This document shows, in pieces, positions 1 through 11,841 of a DNA stretch of 64,000 nucleotides. The notes beneath the pieces were generated by a model. It was given only the letters and a program-made list of their open reading frames with translations, searched no databases and was not told the DNA's origin. Made by a program: the position numbers and the translations under genes. Source of the stretch: Hevea brasiliensis (Eukaryota; Streptophyta; Magnoliopsida; Malpighiales; Euphorbiaceae); assembly GCF_030052815.1 (NCBI RefSeq), contig NC_079496.1, positions 36,419,593 to 36,483,592 on the forward strand. The letters run 5' to 3'. The first letter of the stretch is position 1. Each line of letters starts with the position of its first letter.

Positions 1-513
1 TAAAGTTATTAGTTGTGCACCGCTGAGTGATATACTTAGCGATAGCTTATTTATGCTGTCGCAGGTAAGGGAAAGGAGAAGGCTGCCGAGTGAGAGACTT
101 GAAAGCAGCATTTTGGTATTGCTTGTGGGTATTTACGTTAGGTATACCCTTGTGATTCTTTTGGATGTATTTTTTACCTATATGTATGGATGTACAAACA
201 TTGAGCAGTTTGTATGTAAAAGCATTGCATTGCTATCACATTTTGAGTTTGTAACTATTTTGTATTTTACTTTGAGACTTATGAAAATGTAACTTTTGCA
301 ATATTTAGTCTATCATTATTTCCAATAAATGTTTACATGGAATTTTAACTATTCTCATGCAGTTTTCCACAAAAGAATTGATAAGATAAAAAGCTATGAT
401 TTGTTTTAAAATCCTTTGTAGAATAACTAATGGGTTATCGGTAGGTGGAGTTCGGTAGTTCATTAGGTATGCTACGGGAACATGTCATGCCTTACCAGGG
501 ATAAGGAGTGACA
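1..513 (+). repeat. 3' end of a Tekay/Del-like Ty3-gypsy LTR (cut by window start)
   Basis: The segment ends in the same block as the other Tekay-like LTRs here: an ATTAGGTAT-GCTACGGGA stretch, a CATGTCATGCC block and a terminal GTGACA. It also carries the TTGTGCACC-(A/G)CTGAG block seen near 8640, 15160 and 22743. There is no primer-binding site after 513. The sequence instead passes directly into a reverse-oriented LTR, so this is a solo LTR or a 3' LTR inserted into that copy. The expected TSD half is TTAGG at 514-518; its partner lies outside the window. No coding sequence is seen. Confidence 0.8.
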
Positions 514-2804
514 TTAGGAAAGATTCCAAACAATTTCCAAAGTAATTTTTGCAGTCACAAAATGGCAACACCATTTATAAACAACACAGCGATTTCATAA
601 ATCATAACAATTCAACTGTTCACTTAGAAAATAATTACATAAATTTATTGTGCATAAACCTGATGTGAGTCGCCTCTAGGCCTTGACTCAGTCCCTTAGA
701 TTTTTCAAGTCTTTTTCAGCTGAAATACACAATTGATAGTGTTTTAGTATCTTGTCTCACAATAAATCTAATAATTAAACTCATATATGCTCAACTTTAG
801 CCCCAATATGCTTAAACTTAGGTTTTTGAAATTTTTCATGTCGAGGTTACTATTCATGGCACTATTCAAGTTAATTTGTTGAATTTTTAATGCTTAATAG
901 GTACGGAAATTCTAATTTCACCCACATACCACATTTTGGTTACCTAATTTGTTGGTTTTGGTTGTTTCCTCAAACTTCAAGTCTCTTAGGCACAAATTTC
1001 AAAATTTCAGTTTTAATGTTCAGTTTTGCACTGTTCCATTGGTCATGTTGCTGTGATAATTTGGCTAAGTTTTCTTCATAGAAGTTGTTCCTTATTGTCT
1101 TAACTTTATTTTTCTTTTGAATTTCTCCATTTGGAGTTTTGTAGCCTAAGTTATAGCCATTTGAACATGGCTAGCCGGATTTGGTTTTACCCAGAATTCT
1201 GGGCATTCACTGGATAATGGCGGTTTTTGTGGGTTGATTGCAGGTGAGTTTTTGGACAGCTTATGGTCAAAATTTGGGTTTATTTTCTTCATAAAAGTTG
1301 TAGGGCTATGTCTCAGCTTTCTACCAGTAAAATTTTAGGTCATTTGAACTTCCTAGACCAAGTTATGGTCATTTACGTAACTACTGTTTATTTGGTCATT
1401 TTTGTACAGGTCAGTTTGCTAATTCCAGATTTGGCCTAATTGTTCACTAAGTTATGGTCACTTTCTGGGCATGATTCCTGAGTGAAAAATGTGCCATTTT
1501 GTATCTAGTTTCATTCTTAATTAGCCTCACACCAATTGGGTTTGTAAAATTTTAGTTTTGGTCCCTAAAAGGGACCTAGGTCAAGCTGCCTACAGATTAA
1601 CCCTCACCAATCCGAATTGGAACTTAGTTCCAACAATTCATACACACCACAAATGGTCACAATTGACCATTTTTCAACTCCAATAAGGTCAATAACATAT
1701 TTGGCCAAGTCTCAAATTTTTCTTCAATTTTTCACAATCTCCAAACCCTAGTTACTTGCATTTCAACTTTAATACAAATTTAAAGTGTATATTCATGTTC
1801 TACACACCTAATTCACCTTAAATAACCATTCAAATCCATCAAACTCATTCATATCAAACCCTAACTCTAGCTGGATGAATTTCATATTTGGTCCCTCAAC
1901 AATTGTTTTCTTTTAATTTTAAGTTAATATCTAAGTTACTTGAGCTAAATACACAAATAAGAAACCATAATTTTCAAAGTAAATTGCTTACCTCCACTTT
2001 GCACTTCAATCTTCAGTTCTTCTCCTTTTTTTCCTCTTTCTTTCTTGCTCAACCACCTTCCCAAGTGAAGTTAATAAGCTTTAATGGAATAATTTAGGGC
2101 AAAGTAGGGTTAAGTGAAGGAACAAAAGCTTGAGATCAAGCTTTAATAGAGGTTTTGCAATGGAGAGGGAGAGAGAAAGTGTTGGCCGGCTGGTTTGGTG
2201 AGGAAGATGAGTGATTATCCTTTTAATTTTTTTATGTCTTTAATTGGTTATTTGACTTGGTATCATTTGTGATGTCATCAAGGTGATGCAATAAAACTTT
2301 TTCTTTTCTTTTTCCATTTTCCTAAATTTTTCAATAGTTTTTTAATTTAATTCTCGATCTCAAAAATGTCAGCTCTAGGAGTGAATTGACCAAATTGGCC
2401 CTCGCTGGTTCAATTCAGTTTGCAAGTTATTCGATATTTCTTTTGGATCCCTGACCTAATTATTTGACCTGCTTAATAATTCTTTTTTGTGATTTTCTCT
2501 TTTCCACTGCGTTTGCAATAGTCCTAAGGACAGCAGCATCACATTTTACGGTTTGAAATTTGAGTTTAGACTGACCTCGCAGTCATTCCCAAGAAGGTCA
2601 CCCATCGCTGTGACTCCCGGCTCATTTAACTTCTTGTGTTTTGTTTTTCTTCTTTATACTTAACTATTTTGTAATTACTAATTATTTGTGTTCAGGGCAT
2701 AACTAGGTGTCTTAGACATGGTTCTAATTCTCTTAATTGTCCGGACCGACACCGGTCATTGGAACAATGAAATATACCAGGCTATGCAAATAGGGGTGTT
2801 ACAC
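514..2804 (-). repeat. Reverse-oriented Tekay-like LTR, 5' two thirds
   Basis: Read on the minus strand, this starts at 2804 with TGTAACACCCCTATTTGCAT, the same start as the solo LTR at 20016. It then follows that LTR for about 2.3 kb, including the GAGTCAAGGCC-AGAGGCGACTC block (rc of about 668-690). The remaining third is missing because the LTR at 1-513 interrupts it. The element is inserted in a minus-strand copia LTR; CATCC at 2805-2809 is the right half of the expected TSD. The short reading frames inside look fortuitous. Confidence 0.82.
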
Positions 2805-3983
2805 ATCCATTGTCCAAGATTTGATTTCAAGTCATGCTAGGGACTTTGCAATCTTTATTTAATTAGTTAATTAAACTCTTTAATTAATCAATTAAATCAT
2901 AATTTACTTGGTGGTAAAACTTGTGCAGATGTGTGACTTACTAGGCTCATTACTAATTGGTAATGAGAAATGATATTAATTCTTAATATCATTAGAACTC
3001 TTCCAAACCGCAAATGATTTCCCCAAATCATTTTAGGTATCTCATAGACCATGGTTGACACCTAGCATAGCATGCCATGGCTTCTCAATTAGCAACAAGA
3101 AATATCTTAAAATGAACCTTTAATCATACATGATCATGCACTAAAATCCTTTCGTATTATGTCCCAATCCCTTTAAGGGTCATGGTGGAGTCAAACCCCT
3201 TGTCATGGAATCTTAAGCACTTATTTGAAATCTGATTCTTGACATATAAGATTTTACCATCAGGAAACACCTTTCCTGACAAAATCATTTATCCTGGCCA
3301 GGAACTTAATCTTGTTAAGAACAACTTAAATGCACATAGGAATTTTAACCCTGTTTACTCAAGGCTACAGATCCCCTCTTGATTGAACACCTGTCCTAAC
3401 ATATAACTAATTTGAGCCAACACACACCGAAATATCCATACACAATACATATATGTAAGTAGTATCAAACTCAAACCATCCATATAAGAGACAATCGTGT
3501 CACCTCAGGTTTGAGGATTATATGCACTAGTATGACACAGATAACATTTTATTAACTCGAGTAAATGCCATGTTCATGTTATCTGTATGTCACAAGTTCG
3601 GCCTACTTATCTCATAAGTGTCCACTGTATTTATCTCGATATCTCATATCAGATGACACGTGACTCACCATTCTATATACATCAGTATCTCATACTGATC
3701 AATGGAGATAAAAAGAGGTGACAACTCTTTGGATATAATGTGCCCACAAAATATCCTTTAGCTGCAAACTCTGATTTATAGCAAATGTCCCATATATTCT
3801 GTCATTCATATTCTTATCTCATAAGAATAGAATATATGATATATTGCTAATGGACAATTTCAAATAAATATGTTATTAAATATATACAACATTTAAATGA
3901 AATGTTTATTGCCATTAATATATTTACAATGTTATTTACAAGTTACAAGATTAGTGTATGCTCTAGGGCACACATAACTAACA
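2805..3983 (-). repeat. Ty1/copia LTR (3' LTR of a minus-strand element), partial
   Basis: On the minus strand the LTR begins at 3983 with TGTTAGTTATGTGTGCCCTA, related to the copia LTRs at 15936, 52650 and 60032. It continues with the shared TTAATTAATTAA-rich block and CCCTAGCATGACTTG (rc near 2835). About the first 1.18 kb of the LTR is present. The rest was displaced by the Tekay-like insertion ending at 2804. Confidence 0.82.
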
Positions 3984-3996
3984 ATCTCCCACTTGG
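3984..3996 (-). other. Copia polypurine tract (minus strand)
   Basis: The minus-strand sequence CCAAGTGGGAGAT directly precedes the LTR start at 3983. The intact copia copy has TAGTGGGAGAT in the same place at 60021-60031. This is the second-strand primer and fixes the 3' LTR boundary. Confidence 0.75.
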
Positions 3997-4003
3997 CCTA
4001 GAG

Positions 4004-4235
4004 TCATTCACTACAGTATCTAAGACCCATCATCTCAAAATGTCTGTCTAACTGTTGCTGTGTCATGGCCTTGGTCAATGGATCAGCCGGGTTATCAGCT
4101 GAAGCTATTTTCTGCATGGCAATGTCGCCTCTTCCAACTATCTCTCTGATAATATGAAATCGTCGCTTTATGTGTTTGGATCGCTGGTGAGACCTAGGCT
4201 CCTTTGCCTGTGCAATGGCTCCATTGTTGTCACAG
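4004..4235 (-). pseudogene. Ty1/copia RNase H, C-terminal remnant
   Basis: The minus-strand reading contains CDNNGAIAQAKEPR, HIIREIVGRGDIA, NPADPLTKAMTQQQLDRH and ends GLRYCSE before a stop at 4004-4006. This is the C-terminal part of the copia RNase H, and it matches the intact copy near 59780-60010 almost residue by residue. The open frame runs on to 4330, but residues coded beyond 4235 come from an Athila-type LTR that cut the gene at CACAG|TGATACACTT. Everything upstream (gag, integrase, reverse transcriptase) is missing. It cannot act on its own. Confidence 0.85.
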
Positions 4236-4469
4236 TGATACACTTGTATTATATAGATGTTTTCAAGTACATTTATATAATATTTCATAGCATTTAGAAT
4301 AGTAATCTCATGCATAACCATTAATCTCATTAACTTCTGTAAATTCCATTGCCAGGCTCTAAATTCTATGTTTTCTGCATCATTTCAGGTGTTTGGGTGA
4401 AATCCCAGGGCATAGAGTGAGGAAGGAAACTTGGAAAGGCCAAAGGATTGAGAAACACTGCTGATCCAC

Positions 4470-4765
4470 ATTACACGGGTCATGTAATCAAAGCCACAGA
4501 CCCGTGTAACCTACTGCTAGAAGAGAGCTAAAGAGCCAAGGAAGAAACAAAAGTACACGGGCCATGTACCACAACCCGTGTAAGCTATGGAAACCCGTGT
4601 AAGTCTCTGTCGGGCCAGGCTTGAAGAATTTTCTAAGAACAGAAGAACAAGGGTCGTGTAACCAGACCCGTGTAACTAGTGCAGACCTATGTAAACTCCT
4701 GTGCCAATGCAAGACGCAACCATTTAGCTCCAGTAAGTTACATAACCCTTGGCCGTGTATCATGC
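4470..4765. promoter_or_regulatory. Array of ACCCGTGTAA / ACACGGGY motifs in Athila LTR A
   Basis: About nine variants of a half-palindromic motif lie in 300 bp, upstream of the TATA box at 4867. Examples are ACACGGGTCATGTAA, GACCCGTGTAACC, GTACACGGGCCATGTACC, AACCCGTGTAAGC and GGTCGTGTAACC. Both orientations occur, often as inverted pairs. The equivalent array in the B copy shows that it belongs to the LTR. An enhancer or repressor array in U3 is inferred from its position only. Confidence 0.6.
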
Positions 4766-4866
4766 GGCAGCCAATTTTTTGATCCGAATTCCAGCTCTTG
4801 TTTACACACTCCAAACAGACTCCTAATGCTTTTAGGATTCTAAAGACCTAACCCTAGACCAGCTAT

Positions 4867-4873
4867 TATAAAT
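4867..4873 (+). promoter_or_regulatory. Probable TATA box of Athila LTR A
   Basis: TATAAAT in the context AGCTATTATAAATGGAAG. It aligns with TATAAATA at 19278-19285 in the B copy and lies 100-400 bp downstream of the motif array. Confidence 0.55.
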
Positions 4874-7860
4874 GGAAGCAGAAAATGACAACAGAGGAGT
4901 TCTTTTTTGAGTTCAACCTTTTTGTAGAGCTTTTTGGAGAGTTTCAGAAGGGTTTTCACTTTTTCATACTTGCATTCCTCGCAGTCATCTTGTAGAGTAG
5001 AACATCAGCATAGAAGGGAAATCCTCAGCCGAAGTTCCACAAAGATCAAGACTGCAGTCATTCCTCTTTGGTTCTTTCGTTCCATCTCTTTAAGTAGACT
5101 CTTTATGTTCTTTTGTTCTATTTTCTCTATGTTTGTTAAACTCACCATGAGTGAGTAATTCCTTTATTCTAGAGTTAGGAGAGTAGCACTTGCAATTGTT
5201 ATTATTGATAAATATTGAGTTTTATTTATTGGATTTGAGTTTTGTTCTTTAATTCAATTTCTTGTGATCTTAATGCATGCTATGTGTTGGTACCCACTTA
5301 GTATTGATTGCAGATTGTAACACCCCTAAGTTCGGTAGTGCGTTCTGCTGTTCCGGTGACCAGTGTTGTCCGGACAGCGAGGATGCCTAGAACTACACTT
5401 CGTTATGAGTGAGGAGACATAAAATAATGAAATAAAAGAAAAGAAAATACAAGAAAAACAAAGGAAAAATAATAGCAAAGAAATGTAACCAAGTTAAGCG
5501 AGCCGGGAACCCTAACGATGGGTGACCGCACCGGGAAGTCACGGCGTGGATCGTTGACTAGCCCTGGACTACAGGGAACCCTGGAAAACATTTTTAGGAC
5601 TTAAATAGACCCTTATTGAAGAATAAATATCATTAGAAAGATCAAAGAAAAATTAAATAATTAGTACAAAGAAAAGTGAGAAATCGAAAAATAGACAAAA
5701 CCCGGTGTTACCGAAAAATCGGGAATGCAACCCGAACAGGGGCATTATGGTCATTTGACACCCCGAATTGTCTTTTGACCTAAATGTCCATTAAAAATAA
5801 ATGATATTACACTTAGAAAATAAAATGAAAAATTAATTTGGTGGTACCTAAAGTAAATAGTGAGAATTAAGGGTTTAATATGGAATAAGTGAAAATTAAG
5901 CTTATTATATGATTTAAATTTTGTGAGTGGACCACTAGGGATTTAATTAAACACTAAATGGCAGTTGTAATTCCATTATCCAAGCTGAAACTCCATCTTC
6001 TCCAAGTGCTCTCAACCTAGCCGAATTGAAGAAGGATAAACCTCCATTGCCATTTTCTTTAAGCTTCACCTAACCTCTCCATTTCACCTCCAATCACTTA
6101 GAATTCTTCATTAAAGATTGTCTACACATCATAAGGAAGAGCTTGATACCAAAATCAAGAAGTTTAATGAAGGTTTAGCAAGCTCCAACCATAGGTAAGT
6201 TTACATTTTTGAATGTTGCTTTGTTAAACTTTGTGTACATGTTATGGGTGTGTACTTTGTGAAGAAAATTTTCAAGTTTGAGGAGTTATTGATATGTTCA
6301 TTTTGGAAAGCCATGGAGTTATGTATTTAAGGAAATATTTATACATATATTTGATGAGAAATGATGTTGATTAGGGTGATTTAATATCCTAGTAAATTAT
6401 TCCACATGTATATGGTGATTGTGCACTTGGAATGGAAATTGATGAATTGTAGGACACTTTGGCACGGTGAAGATTTTCGGCAGCCTTGGGACTTTTGGAT
6501 AAATGTATGTGTTTATGAAGGTATTGGCAGAATATTGACATTGAGGATTGATGGATATGTATATAGAGTGATTGTGTAAAGTGTATGTAAGAATTAGTAA
6601 TGTTTAGGTTTATATGTGATTGTACTTAGACTTTGTAAATTTGAGTTTTAATTGGTGTATTGAGGATAATTGTAATCTGCCCAAAGTGACTTTAAAGTGA
6701 AGTGGTATATGGTTTTGGTAATGTACCAAAACAGAATTGGTAAGAGAAGTGGACATATAGTAAGATAAATGTGTCATTGATGTATGTTTAAGCAAGGTAA
6801 TTAAGGGCAGTATGCATTTTAGCCTATAACTTTAAATGTGTAACCTCAATTGGTATGAGACCAATTGGAGGTGAAACTAGGCACAAAATGTGTCAACTTT
6901 CATTGAGAAAGCATACCAAAATTCTGCTTGCAAGGTGACATGAAAAATGACCAATTCGGATTAAGTGCAAGTGAGGCCTGAAAACTGACCATTTGGGCAG
7001 CAGTTAGCGTTTAGGCCATAACTCACTCAAAACAGGTCCAATTGACCTGAAATTTTAACCATGAATAGTTAAGACCCATACCTACAAGTCTTATGAAGAC
7101 ACCAAAACCCAGAAATGACCATAAGCAAGTCAAACAGCTTGCATAAGTTCGGGTCCAAAAACTAGCCGAACCAAAGTTGACCAAATTGACCTAAAATTGA
7201 CCTAATTTGATACCATTTGACCAGCAATAGTATAATGACCATAACTTGGTCTAATTAACTCAGAATGACCTAAAATTTTGTCCTGCATTCCATAAGACAT
7301 AGATCTACAAGTTTGTAGTTTTAACCGAAACCCGAAAACCGAGGGAACTAGGTCGTCCGGCTAGGTCAAACTAGTATCCCGGAATCCAACAAGTTGCATT
7401 AAAATGCACTAAACAAGAAAATGAGTTTGGTAAAACGTACCAACCCTAAAACCCTATCGAATGTGACATATTAATGACACTAAAACCTAATTTACCTAAA
7501 ACGCATCGAGGGTCGGCATATTAGGTGATTGAGCAAATAATAGCCTTCAGTGAATTAATTATCGAACATTATCATTAGAGACAATTTAATTTAGTACTGA
7601 AACACTTCAAATTGTGTTTCTCAGTTACCAAAGACTCAGGAAAAGGGAAGGAGACACTGAGTCCAGACCAGGAGACAATTATCAGAGGTTTGTGCACAAC
7701 TAGTTTTCAACTGATTTTGCTCTGAATAATATTTCATATGATTAATTGTATGTTATTGTTTTAAATTGTGTTTGTGCACAACAATTATTTCTTTTGAATT
7801 TTTCAATTGAAATAAATTATGACTATTTGAATATTATTATTTTCAATTATGGAAATGTAT

Positions 7861-7987
7861 TTGAATGGATACTTATTTCTTGAAAAGCATTGTAAATAGT
7901 TTGAAATTGTGAAAAATTGTTTGAATGACATTGATGGATACTTATTGCTTGAAAAGCATTGTAAATGATTTGAAACTGTGAAAAAAC
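7861..7987 (+). repeat. Two-copy direct repeat inside the LTR
   Basis: Two roughly 60-bp units share GATACTTATTNCTTGAAAAG and CATTGTAAATNNTTTGAAA. The same pair is present in the 3' LTR at about 14382-14507, so the duplication predates this insertion. Confidence 0.7.
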
Positions 7988-8150
7988 TGATTTAGTGTGA
8001 TTTGTGAAAATTGAAGTTAATTATGAATTGTGTTGCCATTTTGTGAATGAAATTATGGCCTTGGAAATTTATTGGATTCTCACGAATCATTTGAATAAAA
8101 TGTTTGGAATTGATTTTGTGTTCACACTTAGCATGACAGTATCATATCAT

Positions 8151-8220
8151 TCCTTCTCCATTTATGGGTTGTGATCGTTTATTTTCCTTCTCCATTTATG
8201 GAGTCGTGATCGTTTATTTT
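8151..8220 (+). repeat. 35-bp tandem duplication inside the LTR
   Basis: TCCTTCTCCATTTATGG followed by GTGATCGTTTATTTT occurs twice in a row. The counterpart in the 3' LTR is at about 14671-14739. Confidence 0.7.
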
Positions 8221-9289
8221 TCTCCCTCTCTGGTTTACCAGTTGAGGTGATCGGATGAGTACTCATTATATAGCTAGCTCCCTTCCTCATTGATTTCGAT
8301 TAGTGGGGTTGTGATTGCTTTGTCGTGGTGTACAACGCGGCATTGATCGAAAATTTGTGTCATGGCTTAAGTTGTGAATGAATTGGCAACACTGTATTCT
8401 TAACTTATTCGACTAAATTGTGTTGTTATGCGATTTGATAATTTTTGAAATGAAGTTTAAATTCTTATTGACATTTACTGTCTTTCAAATTTAACTATGT
8501 TTTGATTATTGAGATTTATTGTGATATTGTGTTAAATTCCTTATGACAGTATTGTCTTGAATTTAACTATGATTTTTAAGTATCCACTATTTATTTGAAT
8601 TATGAATTGTGATTTAAATTTGTATTTAGTTAATGTTGTGCACCACTGAGACATTGTCTCAAATGATAGCTTTATTCTTGTCGCAGTAGACAGACAGACA
8701 GTCTGCAGACTAGGTCGCTAGTACCTCCAATGAGACTACCGGGTATAATGAGTATACCAATATTTTATATTTTGTAATGTAATGTATGTTCACTGTATGT
8801 ACATATGGTTGTTGGTTTTGAGCAGTTGTAAATAAAAATTATACATTGAAGTTGCAAAATAATTATGAGTTATTTTGGCTTGTAAAAATTGTATTATATT
8901 TTTTTTACCTCAGTCTTTGAAAAATCACTGTGGATTTGAGTTGAGAAATGTGTTGTGTTGAGAAATATGTTGGAGTTGAGATTTGGAAATCTATTGAAGT
9001 GCTTTTCTGAGTTTTACGAAGAACTATTTTATCCAAAATACAGAAGGCACTCTGCCAAAATTTTTACAGAAACTCCAAATAATTCAAATGTGTTAGTTCT
9101 ATCACTTCAGTTCACAAAGGTTTTTAACACCTGTAAATAGTGCTCACCACTGTAAAAGAAGTAAGAAAAGTTTATAAAATCCCTTGTAGTGTATTTAATT
9201 GATTATCAGTAGACGGAGTTGGTAATTCATTAGGTATACTACGGGATCATGTTATGCCTTACAGAGGGGTAGGGTGTGACATGTTTTAG

Positions 9290-9301
9290 TGGTATCAGAG
9301 C
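9290..9301 (+). other. Primer-binding site (initiator-Met tRNA type)
   Basis: TGGTATCAGAGC, eight bases after the 5' LTR end, is the standard plant retrotransposon PBS complementary to the 3' end of initiator methionine tRNA. Confidence 0.9.
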
Positions 9302-9471
9302 AAAGTTTTTAAATTATGTTTTCACCTGTTATTTGAATATTCTTTCTTCATAATACAACTGCTCAATTTCATTGTTTGATACATACAGTACATTACATTA
9401 TAAATACGCACTAACGGGAGGAAATCTCCTTGTGTTATTTGTTCAGGAGATCTAAAATCCTCGCATTGACT

Positions 9472-10929
9472 ATGGAAGAGGGTGATCGTTCAGTCGATCA
9501 ATCTATTGAGGCTGAGGTGCAAGGGGATGCCCCAGGCCTACATAATGTTAGTGGTTCTGACACGGCCCCTACTGATCGCGATTTCTGCTCAGTTCGCTCA
9601 GCAGATGGCTGCAATGTTCCAACAAATGGCTGGTAATGTGCCTACTTAAGTCCCAATACAGACACCAATGGTACAACCACAGTCTCCTACTAGGCAGTAT
9701 GACAAATTGATGAAGTATGGGGCTACAGAGTTTAAGGGGACAGTAGATCCTCTAGAAGCTGAACAATGGTTAGAGAGGATGGACAGGGTATTCAAGAAAT
9801 TGCATTGCACAGAAGAGCTCAGATTTGAATACTCAGTGTCTTTGCTACAGGGGGATGCTTATGACTGGTGGAAAACCATTCCCCACAGTCTGGTAGAACC
9901 TGCATTGTTAACATGGAATGACTTCCTCAGAAAATTCAGACAGAAATATGTCCCTGATGCTTATGTAGACTAGAAGCTGCAAGAGTTCCTAAGTCTGAAA
10001 CAGGGGGGCAGATCAATGGCTGAGTATGAAAGGGAATTTTCCCGCCTTAGTCATTATGCAGTGAGTTTACTTTCTACCAGCAGAGAGAGATGCAAGAGGT
10101 TTGGCGGCTTGAAGCCCGATGTCAGTTACAAGTAGTCGGCTTCAAACACACTAACTTCTCTGAACTTGTTTCTCAAGCCCTAGAGTTGGAAAGAATTGAG
10201 TTTGAAGCCGCTCCTGAGAAAAAGAGATCAGAGAAGACAGAGAAAGAGGGAAAATCTGTAGAACAGAGTTCCAGTGGTCCCACTGGAAAGAGGAAGAACT
10301 ATGAGGGACACAGCAGAGGTGGCAAGAAGTCTGGTAGGGGAAGACATTCAGGACAGAAACCTCCTCTATCTGGTCAGCAGAGTACCGGAGGTTCCTACCA
10401 TTCCTGCCAGTGTGAAAATTGTGGAAGATATCATGGTGGGATATGCTATAAGGCTATTGGAGCCTGTTATAACTATGGAGGCACAGGACATTTTGCCAAG
10501 GACTGCACTAGTAGTCGCAGAGTTGGACCACCTCCTACTACTGCAGAAGGGTCAGTTCAGAGCCCTGTCACCAGAAGCTCACAACCACCTAGCAGAGGTA
10601 GAGGCAGGGGTAGAGGTAGCTCAGCAGGCAGCCAAGGCACGGTAAAACATTCAGAGCAAGACAATGCTCCGGTCAGAGTTTATGCAATAAGACAGAGGGA
10701 AGAGGCTGAGACATCTGACGTTGTGGCTGGTACCTTCTCAACTTTTAACCAATATGTGTTTGTGTTATTTGATCCGGGTTCTACCCATTCTTATGTGAGT
10801 GCTAGCATCATTGATTGCATTGCTGTTCCATGTACAAAAATGGACTTTGAGGTGCTAGTAACAAGTCCGCTAGGACAGGAGGTCAGGGAAATAAATTTTG
10901 ATACATTAGTGATTAGTCCTTTAGGATAG
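9472..10929 (+). pseudogene. Tekay-like gag-protease, broken
   Basis: The start is the ATG at 9472, in a frame opened slightly upstream. The frame shifts near 9590; the capsid reading then continues with stops at about 9647 and 9971, both compatible with CAA/CAG to TAA/TAG. Another frameshift lies near 10100. Capsid motifs include KLMKYGATEFKG, EAEQWLERMDRVF and QGDAYDWWKTI. A basic Gly/Arg-rich tail and a zinc knuckle follow; its second cysteine is replaced by tyrosine (CYNYGGTGHFAKDC), so zinc binding is doubtful. The protease start VLFDPGSTHSYVS, with its active-site Asp, is present, but the frame ends at 10927-10929 long before the reverse transcriptase. The family role is particle formation and polyprotein cleavage; this copy cannot supply it. 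Confidence 0.85.
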
Positions 10930-11828
10930 CGATTGTGATAATAAGTGAAATTAGTTTTGGAAGAGTTTATCGGCGAAAAGTATTTCCTGACACACCATAA
11001 ATTATAAAGCTAATTGGCGAGCCTATTTAATGTAAAGCAAGAGGATGTAAAAGTAAGTTACAGTAATAGAATTGCTCTAGATGAAGGCAGAGATGTTACT
11101 GTTAGTAATTGTTAATGGATATTGTAATCATAATAAGTTCGGATATCAGTGAATTCGAAAAGGACAAAGGATAGGAAAGTTTGATCTATTGGGATGTATT
11201 GTAGTAACTATGCAATGTTCTTGATTGTTTATACTGTAAACTGCAGATTACAGTACTAACTTGAGATTATTGTGTAGAGCTACATACTATCTGATAGTAC
11301 ACCTAGATGAGGATAGTTGCCAACGGTATCTGTTTTTGTATAGTTATGCCAGGACATAATTTAATTGTTAGAAATAAGTTTGAAAATCCTACTTAGGGAT
11401 CTAAAACTCAAAAGTTAGAATATCGAAAGGTTATAGTTCAGTACAAAAGAAAGTAAGTTATAAAATATTGACAGATAAAAAGAGTTATGGAAGTAGAGAT
11501 TTGAACAGTTGATTCATATATAACAAAGAAATATTACTAATGTGAGGAAGACTATGGACCAGAATGGTCAGAGGACCAATGACTGATGAATGATTCTAAC
11601 ATGACCTCAAGGGTCATTCAAGAAGCAACGTGAACCGAAATATTAGACAGCATAATAGTAAGAGGAGATTGGTGTTATCCAAACAAATTAAACATTGTAT
11701 TAGATTGTTAAAAGTCTTATACAAATTTGAAAAAAAAAAAATTATACGATCATATAGAAAGGAGAAAATAAACGTATGACTATTGTAAGATGGCTATTGG
11801 GTAAAATTTCGTGGACGAAATTTATTTA
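10930..11828 (+). other. Non-coding interior in place of pol
   Basis: About 900 bp, AT-rich, with no frame of meaningful length and no reverse transcriptase, RNase H or integrase motif that I can read. Near the end, ATTTCGTGGACGAAATTT resembles the last coding stretch of Del/Tekay pol in front of the PPT. The loss therefore looks like an internal deletion or replacement between protease and the pol 3' end. Confidence 0.6.
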
Positions 11829-11841
11829 AGGGGGGGAGAAT
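11829..11841 (+). other. Polypurine tract of the Tekay-like element
   Basis: AAGGGGGGGAGAAT immediately precedes the 3' LTR start TGTAACACC. It is the usual Del/Tekay-type plus-strand primer. Confidence 0.88.

Larger units (their letters stand above)
4236..5315 (+). repeat. Athila-type LTR 'A', segment 1
   Basis: Begins TGATACACTT at 4236 and parallels the start of the Athila B LTR at 18688 (TGATGCACTT). It has the same order of blocks: a GTGTTTGGGTGAA block, the ACCCGTGTAA motif array, a TATA box, a GTGAGTAATT block and a GGTACCCACTTAGTATTGAT block. It is interrupted at 5315 by the Tekay-like element and resumes at 15814. The inserted position is CACAG in a copia RNase H gene. The short frames here are unlikely to be genes. 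Confidence 0.8.
5316..9281 (+). repeat. 5' LTR of the Tekay-like element
   Basis: Runs from TGTAACACCCCTAAG to GTGTGACA, just before the PBS. At almost 4 kb it is long for a chromovirus LTR. It includes a tandem duplication at 7861-7987, a second at 8151-8220, and a GACAGACAGACAGT microrepeat near 8690. The two minus-strand frames (62 and 61 codons) recur in the 3' LTR simply because the LTRs are copies; I do not regard them as genes. Confidence 0.9.

Noticed and set aside
5403..5591. 62-codon minus-strand frame in the Tekay-like LTR, repeated at 11929-12117
   Set aside because: Both are copies of one LTR; composition is that of non-coding AT-rich sequence, with no promoter or homology that I can see. 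The same holds for the 61-codon frames at 6610-6795 and 13131-13316.
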